From: Burkholderiales bacterium
GTDB lineage: Bacteria > Pseudomonadota > Gammaproteobacteria > Burkholderiales > Burkholderiaceae_C
Direction: 5' to 3'
Assembly: GCA_026954015.1 (NCBI GenBank)
Contig: JAIXLP010000005.1
Coordinates: 36,013-100,012, forward strand
DNA length: 64,000 nucleotides
The notes under the pieces: generated by a model
The model's database searches: none
Seen by the model: the letters and a program-made list of their open reading frames with translations, nothing else
What the model was told of the DNA's origin: nothing
Shown: piece by piece, positions 43,074-51,869 of the stretch
How positions within the stretch are numbered: position 1 is the first letter of the stretch
Layout: every line of letters starts with the position of its first letter
Made by a program: the position numbers and the translations under genes

Positions 43074-43789
43074 CGAAAGGCCCATCCACCGCCAGCGCGC
43101 ACTCCGGCGCCTCGCTCAGCCCCCTTGCCGGCATGCGCCACCTGTTCGCGCGCGACCTGCGCATCGCGCTGCGGCGCCAATCCGACTCTGCCGCAGCCGT
43201 GGTGTTCTTCTTCATGGTGGTCAGCCTGTTCCCGCTCGGCGTGGGCGCGGAGCCCGAGCTGCTGCGAGCGATGGCACCGGGTGTGATCTGGGTGGCGGCA
43301 CTGCTCGCCGCCATGCTGTCGTTGCCGCGCATGTTCGCCGAGGACCACCAGGACGGAACGCTGGAGCAACTGCTGCTCGCCGCCACACCGCTGCCGCTGC
43401 TCGTCACAGCCAAAATCGCCGCGCACTGGCTTAGCTCCGGGTTGTTGCTGGCGCTGCTCTCACCGCTGCTGGCATTGCAATTCGATCTTTCGACGCAAGC
43501 GCTCGGCATACTGCTGGTGTCGCTGTTGCTGGGCACGCCCACGCTCAGTCTGATCGGCGCGATCATGTCCGCGCTCACCCTGGGCGCGCGTGGCGGCGGC
43601 GTACTGCTGTCGCTGCTGGTCTTGCCGCTGTACATCCCGGTGCTGGTTTTCGGCGCGGGCGCGGTGCAGGCGAGTGTCTCGGGCCTGGGCGCATCGGCGC
43701 ACTTCTCGCTGCTTGGCGCCATCCTTGCACTCGCACTGTTCCTGGCCCCGTGGGCCACGGCGTGGGCGCTGCGCATCGCCGTGGAGTAG
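43070..43789 (+). CDS. ccmB: Haem exporter permease CcmB
   Basis: A 239-residue inner-membrane protein with six predicted helices. Family blocks: FARDLRIALRRQSD, the FAEDHQDGTLEQLLL loop and the LPLYIPVLVFGAGAV helix. Partner of CcmA. Last gene of the hao-ccm operon; ccmA and ccmB at the 3' end instead of the 5' end is unlike the usual ccmABCDEFGH order. Confidence 0.94.
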   Translation: MTKGPSTASAHSGASLSPLAGMRHLFARDLRIALRRQSDSAAAVVFFFMVVSLFPLGVGAEPELLRAMAPGVIWVAALLAAMLSLPRMFAEDHQDGTLEQLLLAATPLPLLVTAKIAAHWLSSGLLLALLSPLLALQFDLSTQALGILLVSLLLGTPTLSLIGAIMSALTLGARGGGVLLSLLVLPLYIPVLVFGAGAVQASVSGLGASAHFSLLGAILALALFLAPWATAWALRIAVE

Positions 43790-43816
43790 CGCGCGCCGCA
43801 GCGCGAGGCGAGGCCT

Positions 43817-45316
43817 TCAGGCAAGCATCGGTAGCGCCTGAACATCGGCCAGCGCATGGCGCACGCGCAACAACGCCACGCTGACCTCGGCCTCGTCGAG
43901 CGCGGCGTACCCGAGCAGGACCACGCGCTGCAGCGGATCACCATCGGTGACCCCAAGCATCAGGGCATTGCCGCTGCAAATGCCGTAGATGCCGACACCG
44001 CACGCACGCGCCATCTCTTCGACCTCGAGCGCGTCCGGCCCTCCAGGCGGCAGGTGGGCCACCACGTGCATGCCGCCGCTGTGTCCGTCCACGCCCCAGT
44101 GCGGCAGCATCTGCGCCAGACCCGCGCACAGGTGGTTGCGCCGCGCCGCGTACAACTGCCGCAGGCGACGCAGATGCTCGGCATAGCCGCCCTCGGCGAT
44201 GAAGGCCGCAAGCGCCGCCTGCTCCAGCCACGGCTGGCAATTGTTGAGCAGCGCCTTGGCGTGGCACGCGGGCTCGACGAGGTCGTCGGGCAGAACCATG
44301 TAGCCTATGCGCAGGCCCGCGCCCAGGCTCTTGGAAAAGGTGCCGAGGTAGATCACCTGTCCGTCGCGGTCCAGGCTCTTGAGCGCGGGCAGCGGCGTGC
44401 CGTCGTAAAAAAAATCGCTGTCGTAGTCGTCTTCGACGATGACCGCGCCGCAGCCGCTGGCCCAGTCGAGCAGCGCCTGGCGCCGGGCCAGCGACAAGGT
44501 GGCTCCCAGCGGATACTGGTGCGATGGTGTGGTGTAGACCACGGCCGCCTCCGCGGGCAGCCGCGCGGGGTCGAGCCCGTCGCGGTCCACGGGCACCGGA
44601 AGCAGTGTCGCGCCATGGTTCACGAACACATTTGCCGCGCCGCGGTAGCAGGGATTTTCCACCGCCACCTGCAGCCCTGGCGCCACCAGCAGGCACGCCA
44701 GCAGGTTGAGCCCCTCCTGGATGCCGTTGGTGACGACGACGTGCTCGGGCGTCGTGGCGATGCCGCGCGTCGCCCCCACGTGCGCCGCGATCGACTCGCG
44801 CAACGCGCGCAGGCCCTGCGGGTCACCGTAGTCACACAGGTGGCGTGCGTTGCCGCGCAGCATGCGCACCAGCAGCGACTGCCACGCGCGCATCGGAAAG
44901 AGCCGCGCGTCGGGCCGCCCGACCCAGAAGTCGAACGGCAGCTCGCTCGCATGCGGCGGCAACACACGGTGGGACTCGGCACGCAGCCGCAGGCGGGAAC
45001 CCCGCCGGTGCCCCGCGAGCGGGCAGCACGCACCGGGCGCAAACGGCAGCACCGTGGGACCGTCACGCGCCGCCCTTTCGGCAACGAAGGTGCCGGTCGG
45101 CTCACGCGCCTCGATGAGGCCCTCGGCGATCAGGCGCGCATACGCGCCCATCACGGTATTGCGCGAAACCTTGAGGTCGGCCGCAAGCTCCCGGCTGGCC
45201 GGCATCCGCATGCCCGGCACGAGCCTGCCGTCCAGGATCGCGTCGCGTATCTGCGCGGCGATGCGTACCTGCAAGTTCTTGCCGCCCGCACCGTCCAGTT
45301 GGATGGGCAATTGCAT
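43817..45316 (-). CDS. MocR/PdxR-type regulator (GntR HTH fused to aminotransferase domain)
   Basis: A 499-residue regulator. Residues 15-80 form a GntR-type winged helix (MRMPASRELAADLKVSRNTV), and about 125-490 form a fold-type I aminotransferase domain with the PLP lysine Lys329 in GTFSKSLGAGLR. PdxR members control pdxST or other PLP- and amino-acid-linked genes. None of those is adjacent, so its target is unknown. ATG at 45316 has GAGG upstream. It is convergent with ccmB; 28 bases separate the ends. Confidence 0.9.
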   Translation of the reverse strand: MQLPIQLDGAGGKNLQVRIAAQIRDAILDGRLVPGMRMPASRELAADLKVSRNTVMGAYARLIAEGLIEAREPTGTFVAERAARDGPTVLPFAPGACCPLAGHRRGSRLRLRAESHRVLPPHASELPFDFWVGRPDARLFPMRAWQSLLVRMLRGNARHLCDYGDPQGLRALRESIAAHVGATRGIATTPEHVVVTNGIQEGLNLLACLLVAPGLQVAVENPCYRGAANVFVNHGATLLPVPVDRDGLDPARLPAEAAVVYTTPSHQYPLGATLSLARRQALLDWASGCGAVIVEDDYDSDFFYDGTPLPALKSLDRDGQVIYLGTFSKSLGAGLRIGYMVLPDDLVEPACHAKALLNNCQPWLEQAALAAFIAEGGYAEHLRRLRQLYAARRNHLCAGLAQMLPHWGVDGHSGGMHVVAHLPPGGPDALEVEEMARACGVGIYGICSGNALMLGVTDGDPLQRVVLLGYAALDEAEVSVALLRVRHALADVQALPMLA

Positions 45317-45451
45317 GGCCTCGGGTCCTCCACAGTTTGGGGAGCTTGCACGTGACGCATGCGCGACACGTAACAAGGCGCAGTATTACCAAGCCGGCGG
45401 GCCATGGCAAGGCCCGCAGAACACCGAGGCAGCACCCCGCAAGCGGGCGCG

Positions 45452-46615
45452 CTACTTGATCCAGAGCCGGATTGCGTCCCACGCGCGACCGAACACGCCG
45501 GCCTGCTCGACTCCTTCAAGCGCGATCAGGGGCACTTCGGTGATCTTCTGATCGCCGAGCATGACCTGCAGGAGACCGACCTCCTGCCCCTTCACGTAAG
45601 GAGCGATCAGCGGGTCGGGGCGCACGACCTGGGTCGTGACCTTGCCCGCACTGCCCGCGGGCACGCTGACCACGATGGGCTCGGTGCGCCCGATCTTGAG
45701 CGTGTCCTGCGCGCCCTTCCAGAGTCGGGGCGTGGCCGCCGCCTGTCCGCCGTTGAACAGCTTCACGTCATCGAACGCGGTGTAGCCCCAGTTGAGCAGC
45801 TTCTGCGTTTCGTTGGCGCGCGCGTTGTCGCTGGTCGCGCCGAGCACCACGGCGATCATCTGGCGCTGGCCGACCTGCGGAAATTCCCGCTTGGCCGTCG
45901 CCACCAGGCAATAGCCCGCGGCCGCGGTGTGCCCGGTCTTCAGGCCATCGACGGTCGGATCGCGGAACAGCAGCACGTTGCGGTTGTTCGCGTTGGACTT
46001 GGGCGTGCCTTCGTAGCGGTACTGCTTGATCGCGAAATAGTGCATGTACTCGGGAAAGTCGCGCAGCAGATGCTGCGAGAGGGTCGCCAGGTCGCGCGCA
46101 GTGGTGAGGTGGCCGGCCTCCGTGAGGCCGTCCGGGTTCTTGAACGCCGTCCCCTTGAGCCCCAGTGCCTTGGCCTGCTCGTTCATGAGCCGCACGAAAT
46201 TCTCGGCCGTACCGCCCACGCCCTCGGCCAGCGCCATCGACGCGTCGTTGCCCGACTGCACGATCATGCCCTTGATCAGATCGTCCACCGGCACCTGCAT
46301 CTTCGGGTCGATGAACATGCGCGAACCTGGCATCTTCCAGGCCAGCTCGCTCACCGGCAGGCGCTGCTCCAGCGTCAATTTCTTGGCGCGCAGGGCGTCG
46401 AACACCAGATAGCTCGTCATCAGCTTGGTGAGCGAGGCGGGTTCGATCGGCGCGTCGATCTCCTTGGCTGCCAGCACCTGGCCGGAAGTGAGATCCATCA
46501 GGAGGTAGTTGCGTGCGGCAATTTCAGGGGGTTGCGGCACCTGCGCGCACACCAGCAGCGGCGCCAGTGCCCACGCTGCCAGGCTCTTGCGCACGAAGGA
46601 GAGGAAGAATTTCAT
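45452..46615 (-). CDS. dacA: D-alanyl-D-alanine carboxypeptidase (PBP5/6 family)
   Basis: A 387-residue peptidoglycan enzyme. A signal peptide ends near VCAQ (residue 24). Catalytic motifs are SLTK (Ser61-Lys64), SGN (121-123) and KTG (226-228). A C-terminal beta domain (about 280-365) and amphipathic end WDAIRLWIK suit membrane attachment. It trims the terminal D-Ala of muropeptides. ATG at 46615 is chosen for the signal peptide; no clear ribosome binding site is seen. Confidence 0.94.
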   Translation of the reverse strand: MKFFLSFVRKSLAAWALAPLLVCAQVPQPPEIAARNYLLMDLTSGQVLAAKEIDAPIEPASLTKLMTSYLVFDALRAKKLTLEQRLPVSELAWKMPGSRMFIDPKMQVPVDDLIKGMIVQSGNDASMALAEGVGGTAENFVRLMNEQAKALGLKGTAFKNPDGLTEAGHLTTARDLATLSQHLLRDFPEYMHYFAIKQYRYEGTPKSNANNRNVLLFRDPTVDGLKTGHTAAAGYCLVATAKREFPQVGQRQMIAVVLGATSDNARANETQKLLNWGYTAFDDVKLFNGGQAAATPRLWKGAQDTLKIGRTEPIVVSVPAGSAGKVTTQVVRPDPLIAPYVKGQEVGLLQVMLGDQKITEVPLIALEGVEQAGVFGRAWDAIRLWIK

Positions 46616-46688
46616 GGGAATCGATGCCGCGACGAGGCACGCGGCAGGTGTATGGGTGAAAACAGTGGCCACGTCGCCTGCCACACGG

Positions 46689-47318
46689 TCAGAAGGACGC
46701 CTGCAGGTGGCGTTCGACCAGCCCTTTGAGCAGTGGCAATTGTCCGTGAAAGAAATGTACTCCCGCAGGGACAACCGTTACAGGGAGTAGCTGCGGCCGC
46801 GCCCAGTCGAGCACCGCGGCAAGCGGCACCACATCGTCGTTTTCGCCGTGCACGACGAGGGTGCGCATCCGCGCCGGATCGGGCACCTGCGCCGCCTCGA
46901 AGTGCGTGACGGCGGTGCCGACCAGCACCGCGTGCGCAATCGTGCGCTCGGGCCAGAGCCGCGCCAGCGCCTGATTGGCCACGAACGCGCCAAACGAAAA
47001 ACCGGCGAGCGCGATGACCCCGTCCACCGCGACCTGCTGTACCACGGCCAGCAGGTCCTGCAGTTCCCCGCGCCCCTCGTCATACGCCCCCGCCGAGCCA
47101 CCGATGCCGCGGAAATTGAAACGCACCGCCGCGTAGCCCTGCGCGACAAAGGCCCGCGCAAGCGTCTGCACAACCTTGTTGTCCATCGTGCCGCCGTAGA
47201 GCGGGTGCGGGTGCGCGATCACCGCCACTCCGCGTGGGGCCCCGGGGCCTGCGGGCGACCCCAGCACCGCTTCGATCGCCCCGGCCGGGCCGGCCAGGGC
47301 CAGACGCTGCAGCCTCAT
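46689..47318 (-). CDS. Alpha/beta hydrolase
   Basis: A 209-residue soluble hydrolase close to the YfhR/KANL3-like small alpha/beta hydrolases. It has HPHPLYGGTMDNKVV near the N-terminus, the nucleophile elbow GFSFGAFVAN, the acid in VVHGENDDVVPL and a C-terminal histidine in GVHFFHG. These fit a Ser-Asp-His triad. Start ATG at 47318 is preferred to a TTG nine bases upstream. The substrate is unknown. 73 bases before the carboxypeptidase gene. Confidence 0.88.
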   Translation of the reverse strand: MRLQRLALAGPAGAIEAVLGSPAGPGAPRGVAVIAHPHPLYGGTMDNKVVQTLARAFVAQGYAAVRFNFRGIGGSAGAYDEGRGELQDLLAVVQQVAVDGVIALAGFSFGAFVANQALARLWPERTIAHAVLVGTAVTHFEAAQVPDPARMRTLVVHGENDDVVPLAAVLDWARPQLLPVTVVPAGVHFFHGQLPLLKGLVERHLQASF

Positions 47319-47332
47319 CCCCGGCAACTACT

Positions 47333-47383
47333 CAAAAAATAGCTAACGGCGCTTGTCACATAAGCGCCAGAGGCCAAAAAGAC
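47333..47383 (+). repeat. Dispersed palindromic repeat, copy D
   Basis: Starts AAAAAATAGCTAACGGCGCTTG and ends AAGCGCCAGAGGCCAAAAA. Stem GGCGCTT (47348-47354) pairs with AAGCGCC (47362-47368). It fills most of the gap between the alpha/beta hydrolase start and the ferredoxin gene end. Confidence 0.85.
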
Positions 47384-47385
47384 CA

Positions 47386-47727
47386 TCATCTTCCGATCTC
47401 CGGCGCCAGCAGCAACCGCTCGACCACGCGGCCCTGCCTGAGGTGCACGTCGACGATCTCATCGATATCCGCCAAGTCCACGTAGGTGTACCAGACACCC
47501 TCCGGATATACCACGGCAACGGGCGCCCCGGCGCAACGGTTCATGCAACCGGCCTTGTTCACGCGCACCTGGCCCACGCCAGCCAGCCCCGCCTCCTTGA
47601 CGCGCCGCTTGCAGTGAGCAAACGCCTCGCTGGCGCCGTGCTGCGCGCAGCAGTACTCGCCATTGGTGCGCTCGTTCAGGCAAAAGAAGATGTGGTGCCG
47701 GTAGTACGGCGTAGGGGCGTCGCTCAT
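47386..47727 (-). CDS. Thioredoxin-like [2Fe-2S] ferredoxin
   Basis: A 113-residue protein of the thioredoxin-like ferredoxin family (NuoE/Clostridium-type fold). Cluster cysteines are likely among Cys16, Cys26-27, Cys61 and Cys65 (FFCLN, EYCCAQHG, GCMNRC). It ends with a WYTYVD-IDEIV-HL-G block typical of the family. An electron carrier of unknown partner. It lies 18 bases after the HemJ-like gene on the minus strand. Confidence 0.88.
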   Translation of the reverse strand: MSDAPTPYYRHHIFFCLNERTNGEYCCAQHGASEAFAHCKRRVKEAGLAGVGQVRVNKAGCMNRCAGAPVAVVYPEGVWYTYVDLADIDEIVDVHLRQGRVVERLLLAPEIGR

Positions 47728-47745
47728 GGCGTCCGATTGTAGAAG

Positions 47746-48174
47746 TCAGAACGGCTTGACGACGACCAGCACCACCGCGGCAAGCAGCAGCAGCACCGGC
47801 AGCTCATTGAACCAGCGAAACCACCGGTGACCGTGCGCGGCATGCCCCGCCGTGAACCCACGCAGCAGCACCACGCATGCCACGTGGTAAGCGATCACCA
47901 GCACCACGACCGCCAGCTTGGCATGCAACCAGCCGTTGCCCGGCCCCTGGCCTATGCCGTAGCCCAGCCACAGCCACAAGCCCAGCGCGACGGCTGGCAC
48001 CGCCAGCATCGTGGTGAAGCGCAAGAGCTTGCGCGCCATCAGCAGCAGGCGTGCGCGTTCGGCCACGGAACCGGCCGACACCATTGCCAGGTTGACGAAG
48101 ATGCGCGGCAGATAGAACAGGCCGGCAAACCAGCTCACCACGAAGACGATATGTAAGGACTTGACCCAGAGCAT
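47746..48174 (-). CDS. hemJ: CopD/HemJ family membrane protein (putative protoporphyrinogen oxidase)
   Basis: A 142-residue protein with four predicted helices, the normal HemJ length. The start MLWVKSLHIVFVVSWFAGLFYLPRIF (in parts) carries the conserved histidine (His8) and the YLPR motif. HemJ converts protoporphyrinogen IX to protoporphyrin IX in many bacteria; CopD-family annotation is the alternative. The frame is open further upstream but the ATG at 48174 matches family starts. Confidence 0.78.
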   Translation of the reverse strand: MLWVKSLHIVFVVSWFAGLFYLPRIFVNLAMVSAGSVAERARLLLMARKLLRFTTMLAVPAVALGLWLWLGYGIGQGPGNGWLHAKLAVVVLVIAYHVACVVLLRGFTAGHAAHGHRWFRWFNELPVLLLLAAVVLVVVKPF

Positions 48175-48198
48175 GCAGGGGAGCCAGGAAGGCGGTTT

Positions 48199-48225
48199 CA
48201 AAAAAAGCCCGGCACGCAGCCGGGC
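48199..48225 (-). terminator. Rho-independent terminator downstream of tRNA-Arg(TCT)
   Basis: On the minus strand a 7-bp stem GCCCGGC/GCCGGGC (48207-48213 with 48219-48225) is followed by seven or more Ts. It lies between the tRNA and the HemJ-like gene and would end the tRNA transcript. Confidence 0.85.
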
Positions 48226-48354
48226 GGACAAGTCGGCGGCGCACTGCTGCGACGCTGACCCCGCTCAGGGAGGAGAAGCGGGGGGTGGGACCCACCCGCA
48301 TTCAATCTAGCACCCACGCACCGGCGCCGCAAGTGCCGCGCACGGTACGCAGAC

Positions 48355-48431
48355 TGGCCTGCCCGGAGGGACTCGAACCCCCTACCTGCTGCTTAGAAGG
48401 CAGCTGCTCTATCCGGTTGAGCTACGGGCAG
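48355..48431 (-). tRNA. tRNA-Arg (anticodon TCT)
   Basis: A complete 77-base cloverleaf on the minus strand. Acceptor CTGCCCG pairs with CGGGCAG, discriminator G and encoded CCA (48355-48357); D-arm GCTCAACCGGATAGAGC; anticodon stem GCTGC/GCAGC with loop CTTCTAA (anticodon TCT, arginine); T-arm GGGGGTTCGAGTCCCTC. It lies 47 bases after the DUF1631 gene. Confidence 0.95.
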
Positions 48432-48478
48432 AAACGGCCGCGATGATAGCGGCCTCCCCCGCAGGTTCGGCGTTGCCG

Positions 48479-50821
48479 TCAGCCCAGGAGCCGCTCGGGA
48501 TTGGCGCTGAGCTTGCTCAGCGCGTCGCGCGTGGCGCGCAGCGTCAGCGCCTCTTCTTCCTGCAGCGCGAGCAGGCGTGCCTGCAGGTACGCCGCGAGAC
48601 GGCGCATCTGGAACAGATAGCTCTGCCCTCCAGGCGAGGCGAACAGATGCAGTTGCTTGCGCTCGCTGTGCCAGACGTATTGCACCCGCTCGGCGGCGCC
48701 GTTGTGGTCCAGCGCGTACCACGTGCCCAGCGGCATGGCCTGCACCCACTCGAGCGCCTGCTCCTGCACCGGTGCGCCGGTATCGGCCATGACATGGATC
48801 GCCGAAGCGTCTATGCCCAACAGTATCTCGATGTTTTCCGCATCCAGCGCGATGTCACCCAGGCTTTCATCAGTGATGAAGTCCTCCAGGTGCTCCAGCC
48901 GTTTGGCAAGCGCGTCGATGCGGGCCTGTGCGATCGTCGCCGTCTTGGAGAGGAACGCATCGGCCAGCGTGTCTGTCAGCACCTTGATCTGCGCGTCCTG
49001 CGGCTCACCGACTACGCCCACCAAGGTCAATCCCCCGCGCAGGCGCTCGATGATCCCCGGCAGCGCCTGGATCACCTGCGTGCGCTCGGCGCGACTGGGC
49101 TTGGCGCTCGACGCCCACACGAGATCGGCCGCGACGCGCTTGTACGCCACCGTGTCTGCGTGCTGGGCGCCGTCGCGCACCGCGGACACGGCCAGCACCT
49201 CCGTCCAGGTCTTGTAGAGGAAATCACGGATCTCGTCGCGCACCGCCAGGTCGCGCAGCATGGTGCGCAACTCGATCGTGTACTGGACGGTGAGCGTCTC
49301 CTTCTGCTCCATCTGCTGCGCGACGCTGACGATGCGCGAGGTCTTCTGCGTCTGCGTGAGCGAGGCGGCGAGGAACTTCTCGAATTCGTCGTGGACGATC
49401 TGAAAGACCTTGTGCCCGGTCTCCGGATACTGCTCGACCACCTGGACGATGCGGCGTATTTCGCCCTCGAGCGCGCTGCCGTTGATCGCGTTGGCATCGA
49501 ACCCGAGCACGCACGAACCCATGCGGTCGATGAGCTTGCGCGCCGGGTGGTTGATGTCGTTGAAAAATTCGGGCTCGGCCAGTGCCACGCGCAACACCGG
49601 CACCTGCAGGCGGGCAAACCAGACGCGCACGGACGGCGGGATGCGGTCCTCGTCCAGGATGCTCTGGAACATCAGCGCGACCACCTCGATGATGGCCTTC
49701 TCGGCCGCCGTGCCCGCTTTCTTCTTCAGCTCGACCGCGCGCTCGCGTACCTCGCTCGCCACCTGCAGCACGAGCTGGGGCGAATAGCCCTGCACGGTCG
49801 CGTAGGGTGAGAGCCCGCTGGCATAACCCTCGGCGCCGGCCACCCGCATCGCGGCAAGCGCCTGCGTGAGTGCCGCCGTGGCAGGCGGCGCCTGGATCGG
49901 GCTGAAGCCCGAGCCCGACTGCGCGAGCAGGTGCTGCAACTCGACCATCACGTGCTCTGCGCGCTGGCGTGCCTGCTCAAGCGGCGTCCAGCCATAGGCG
50001 GGTGCCGATGGCGCGCGCATGCCCGGCAGGCCCGGCGCGGTCATGGGCGCACGCGCACTGGCGAGCTCCGAGCCACCCGAGGAATAGCCGGACAGGCCGA
50101 CCGAGCCGCTCGAGTGCCCGTAGCGGTCTCCCGTGCCGCCCGCCGACGCCGGGCGGCGTGCCTGTGAGCGCAGCGCCGCGACGCTGGGCACGCCCTGTGC
50201 GTCGTACAACGCGGTGACTGCTTCGTAAGCGGGCCGCGCCGCCTCGGCAACCGCCTGCTGCATGGGCTCGAACACGACTTCGAGCTCCTCGCGCGACAGG
50301 CCGCTGGCCAGCCACTGGTCGACGATCGCGATGCACGTGCCTTCCGGCAGCAGCACGTCGTCGTTCGGTATCTCGCGGCCCTCGAGGTGCTTGGTGCGCT
50401 GGCGCACGGCTTCGAGCTCGGCCTCGCTGGTGCCGACGATGGCGCGCGCCATCCGGGTGGCGATCAGGCGGTTTTCCACCGTGTCGTCGCTCACGAGCTC
50501 GAGCCCTTCGAGGTTCAGGTCGGGGTCGGCCCCGGGTGTGTTGCGTCGCGCCGCCTCAGTGCCGCGTGCGTCCGCACCCTTGCGCCACGCGCTGGCGGTG
50601 CGCTCGATCCAGTCGGCGTGATGCGACTGGTAGTGCATCCACGTATCGCGACGCCGCTGCATGAGCTGGTGCGTCGCGACCTCGTTCACCAGACCGTTCA
50701 GGTGGTCGAACAGCGCCTTGTCGAGCGCCGGCAGGCGCGCGCAAAGGCGATCGACAAAGCGCTCGCGTGCCTGATCCACGAGCGAATGACTTGAGCGGCG
50801 AGGAAGTGGTGACTGCACCAT
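48479..50821 (-). CDS. DUF1631 family protein
   Basis: A 780-residue cytoplasmic protein matching the long DUF1631 family found in beta- and gammaproteobacteria. It is largely helical, with a Gly/Ser-rich disordered stretch around residues 215-270, a conserved middle block (IPPSVRVWFARLQVPVLRVAL near 400-420) and a C-terminal domain with WHSERKQLHLF. The function is unknown; some annotations call it thymidine phosphorylase, which the sequence does not support. 71 bases after secF on the same strand. Confidence 0.85.
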   Translation of the reverse strand: MVQSPLPRRSSHSLVDQARERFVDRLCARLPALDKALFDHLNGLVNEVATHQLMQRRRDTWMHYQSHHADWIERTASAWRKGADARGTEAARRNTPGADPDLNLEGLELVSDDTVENRLIATRMARAIVGTSEAELEAVRQRTKHLEGREIPNDDVLLPEGTCIAIVDQWLASGLSREELEVVFEPMQQAVAEAARPAYEAVTALYDAQGVPSVAALRSQARRPASAGGTGDRYGHSSGSVGLSGYSSGGSELASARAPMTAPGLPGMRAPSAPAYGWTPLEQARQRAEHVMVELQHLLAQSGSGFSPIQAPPATAALTQALAAMRVAGAEGYASGLSPYATVQGYSPQLVLQVASEVRERAVELKKKAGTAAEKAIIEVVALMFQSILDEDRIPPSVRVWFARLQVPVLRVALAEPEFFNDINHPARKLIDRMGSCVLGFDANAINGSALEGEIRRIVQVVEQYPETGHKVFQIVHDEFEKFLAASLTQTQKTSRIVSVAQQMEQKETLTVQYTIELRTMLRDLAVRDEIRDFLYKTWTEVLAVSAVRDGAQHADTVAYKRVAADLVWASSAKPSRAERTQVIQALPGIIERLRGGLTLVGVVGEPQDAQIKVLTDTLADAFLSKTATIAQARIDALAKRLEHLEDFITDESLGDIALDAENIEILLGIDASAIHVMADTGAPVQEQALEWVQAMPLGTWYALDHNGAAERVQYVWHSERKQLHLFASPGGQSYLFQMRRLAAYLQARLLALQEEEALTLRATRDALSKLSANPERLLG

Positions 50822-50891
50822 GGGGTCCTCATGTTACCGGCTCGCCGACCGATTGCGCGGCGCTGTGGCGCCCGCGGCACAAACCAGCGCG

Positions 50892-51845
50892 TCAGACGAC
50901 CGCGCCGGCGTTGGGGTCGTTGGGGTCGCCCTCCTTGCGGACGTGCTGCTTGATGAGGTCTTCGCGCTTGACCCCGAGCCACATCGCGATCGCCGCGGCG
51001 ACGAACACCGACGAGTAGATGCCGAACAGGATGCCGATGGTCAGCGCCACCGCAAAGTAGTGCAGCGCCTCGCCGCCGAACAGCAGCATGGAGAGCACCA
51101 TCACCTGCGTGGAGCCGTGCGTGATGATGGTGCGGCTGATGTTGGCGGTGATGCCGTGGTTGATGATCTGCACCCGGTCCATCTTGCGAAAGCGCCGGAA
51201 GGCCTCGCGGATACGGTCGAAGATGATGACGGATTCGTTCACCGAATAACCGAGCACGGCCAGCACCGCCGCGAGCACCGAAAGTGAAAACTCCCACTGG
51301 AAGAACGCGAAGAAACCCAGAATGATGATCACGTCGTGCAGGTTGGCGATGATGCCCGAGACGGCGTACTTCCATTCGAAGCGCAGCGACAGGTAGATCA
51401 TGATGCCCACGACCACGAAGGCCAGCGCCTTCAGGCCGTTGGACGCGAGTTCATCGCCCACCTGCGGGCCGACAAACTCCGTGCGGCGCATCTGCGCGTC
51501 GGGCGCGCCCGCCTGCAGCGCCTGCATCACCTGGGCGCTTTGCTGCGCGGAGGTCTCGCCCCTGTGCACCGGCAGGCGGATCAGAACGTCGCGCGAGGTG
51601 CCGAAGTTCTGCACCTGCGCGTCCTTGTACCCCAGCCCCGCCAGGTCGGCGCGTATCTTTTGCACATCCGCGGGCTGGCTGAAGGCCACCTCCATCACCG
51701 TGCCGCCGGTGAACTCCACCGACAGGTTCAGGCCGCGGGAAAACAGGAAGAACACCGCCAGCACGAACATGACGAACGACGCCGTGTTGAACCACAGCGC
51801 GTGCTTCATGAACGGGATGTCGCGGTGGATGCGGAAGAATTCCAT
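50892..51845 (-). CDS. secF: Protein translocase subunit SecF
   Basis: A 317-residue inner-membrane protein with six helices. It has the FTGGTVMEV block near residue 38-46, a periplasmic domain, and the SecD/SecF helix signature YSVNESVIIFDRIRE. With SecD and YajC it uses proton flow to pull proteins through SecYEG. 24 bases after secD. The C-terminus is a charged tail. Confidence 0.96.
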   Translation of the reverse strand: MEFFRIHRDIPFMKHALWFNTASFVMFVLAVFFLFSRGLNLSVEFTGGTVMEVAFSQPADVQKIRADLAGLGYKDAQVQNFGTSRDVLIRLPVHRGETSAQQSAQVMQALQAGAPDAQMRRTEFVGPQVGDELASNGLKALAFVVVGIMIYLSLRFEWKYAVSGIIANLHDVIIILGFFAFFQWEFSLSVLAAVLAVLGYSVNESVIIFDRIREAFRRFRKMDRVQIINHGITANISRTIITHGSTQVMVLSMLLFGGEALHYFAVALTIGILFGIYSSVFVAAAIAMWLGVKREDLIKQHVRKEGDPNDPNAGAVV

Positions 51846-51869
51846 CTCGGTGCCTCGATGTGATTGCGG

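Noticed and set aside
48479..50821. Thymidine phosphorylase annotation for the 780-residue protein
   Set aside because: No phosphorylase motif is visible; it matches the uncharacterised DUF1631 family instead.
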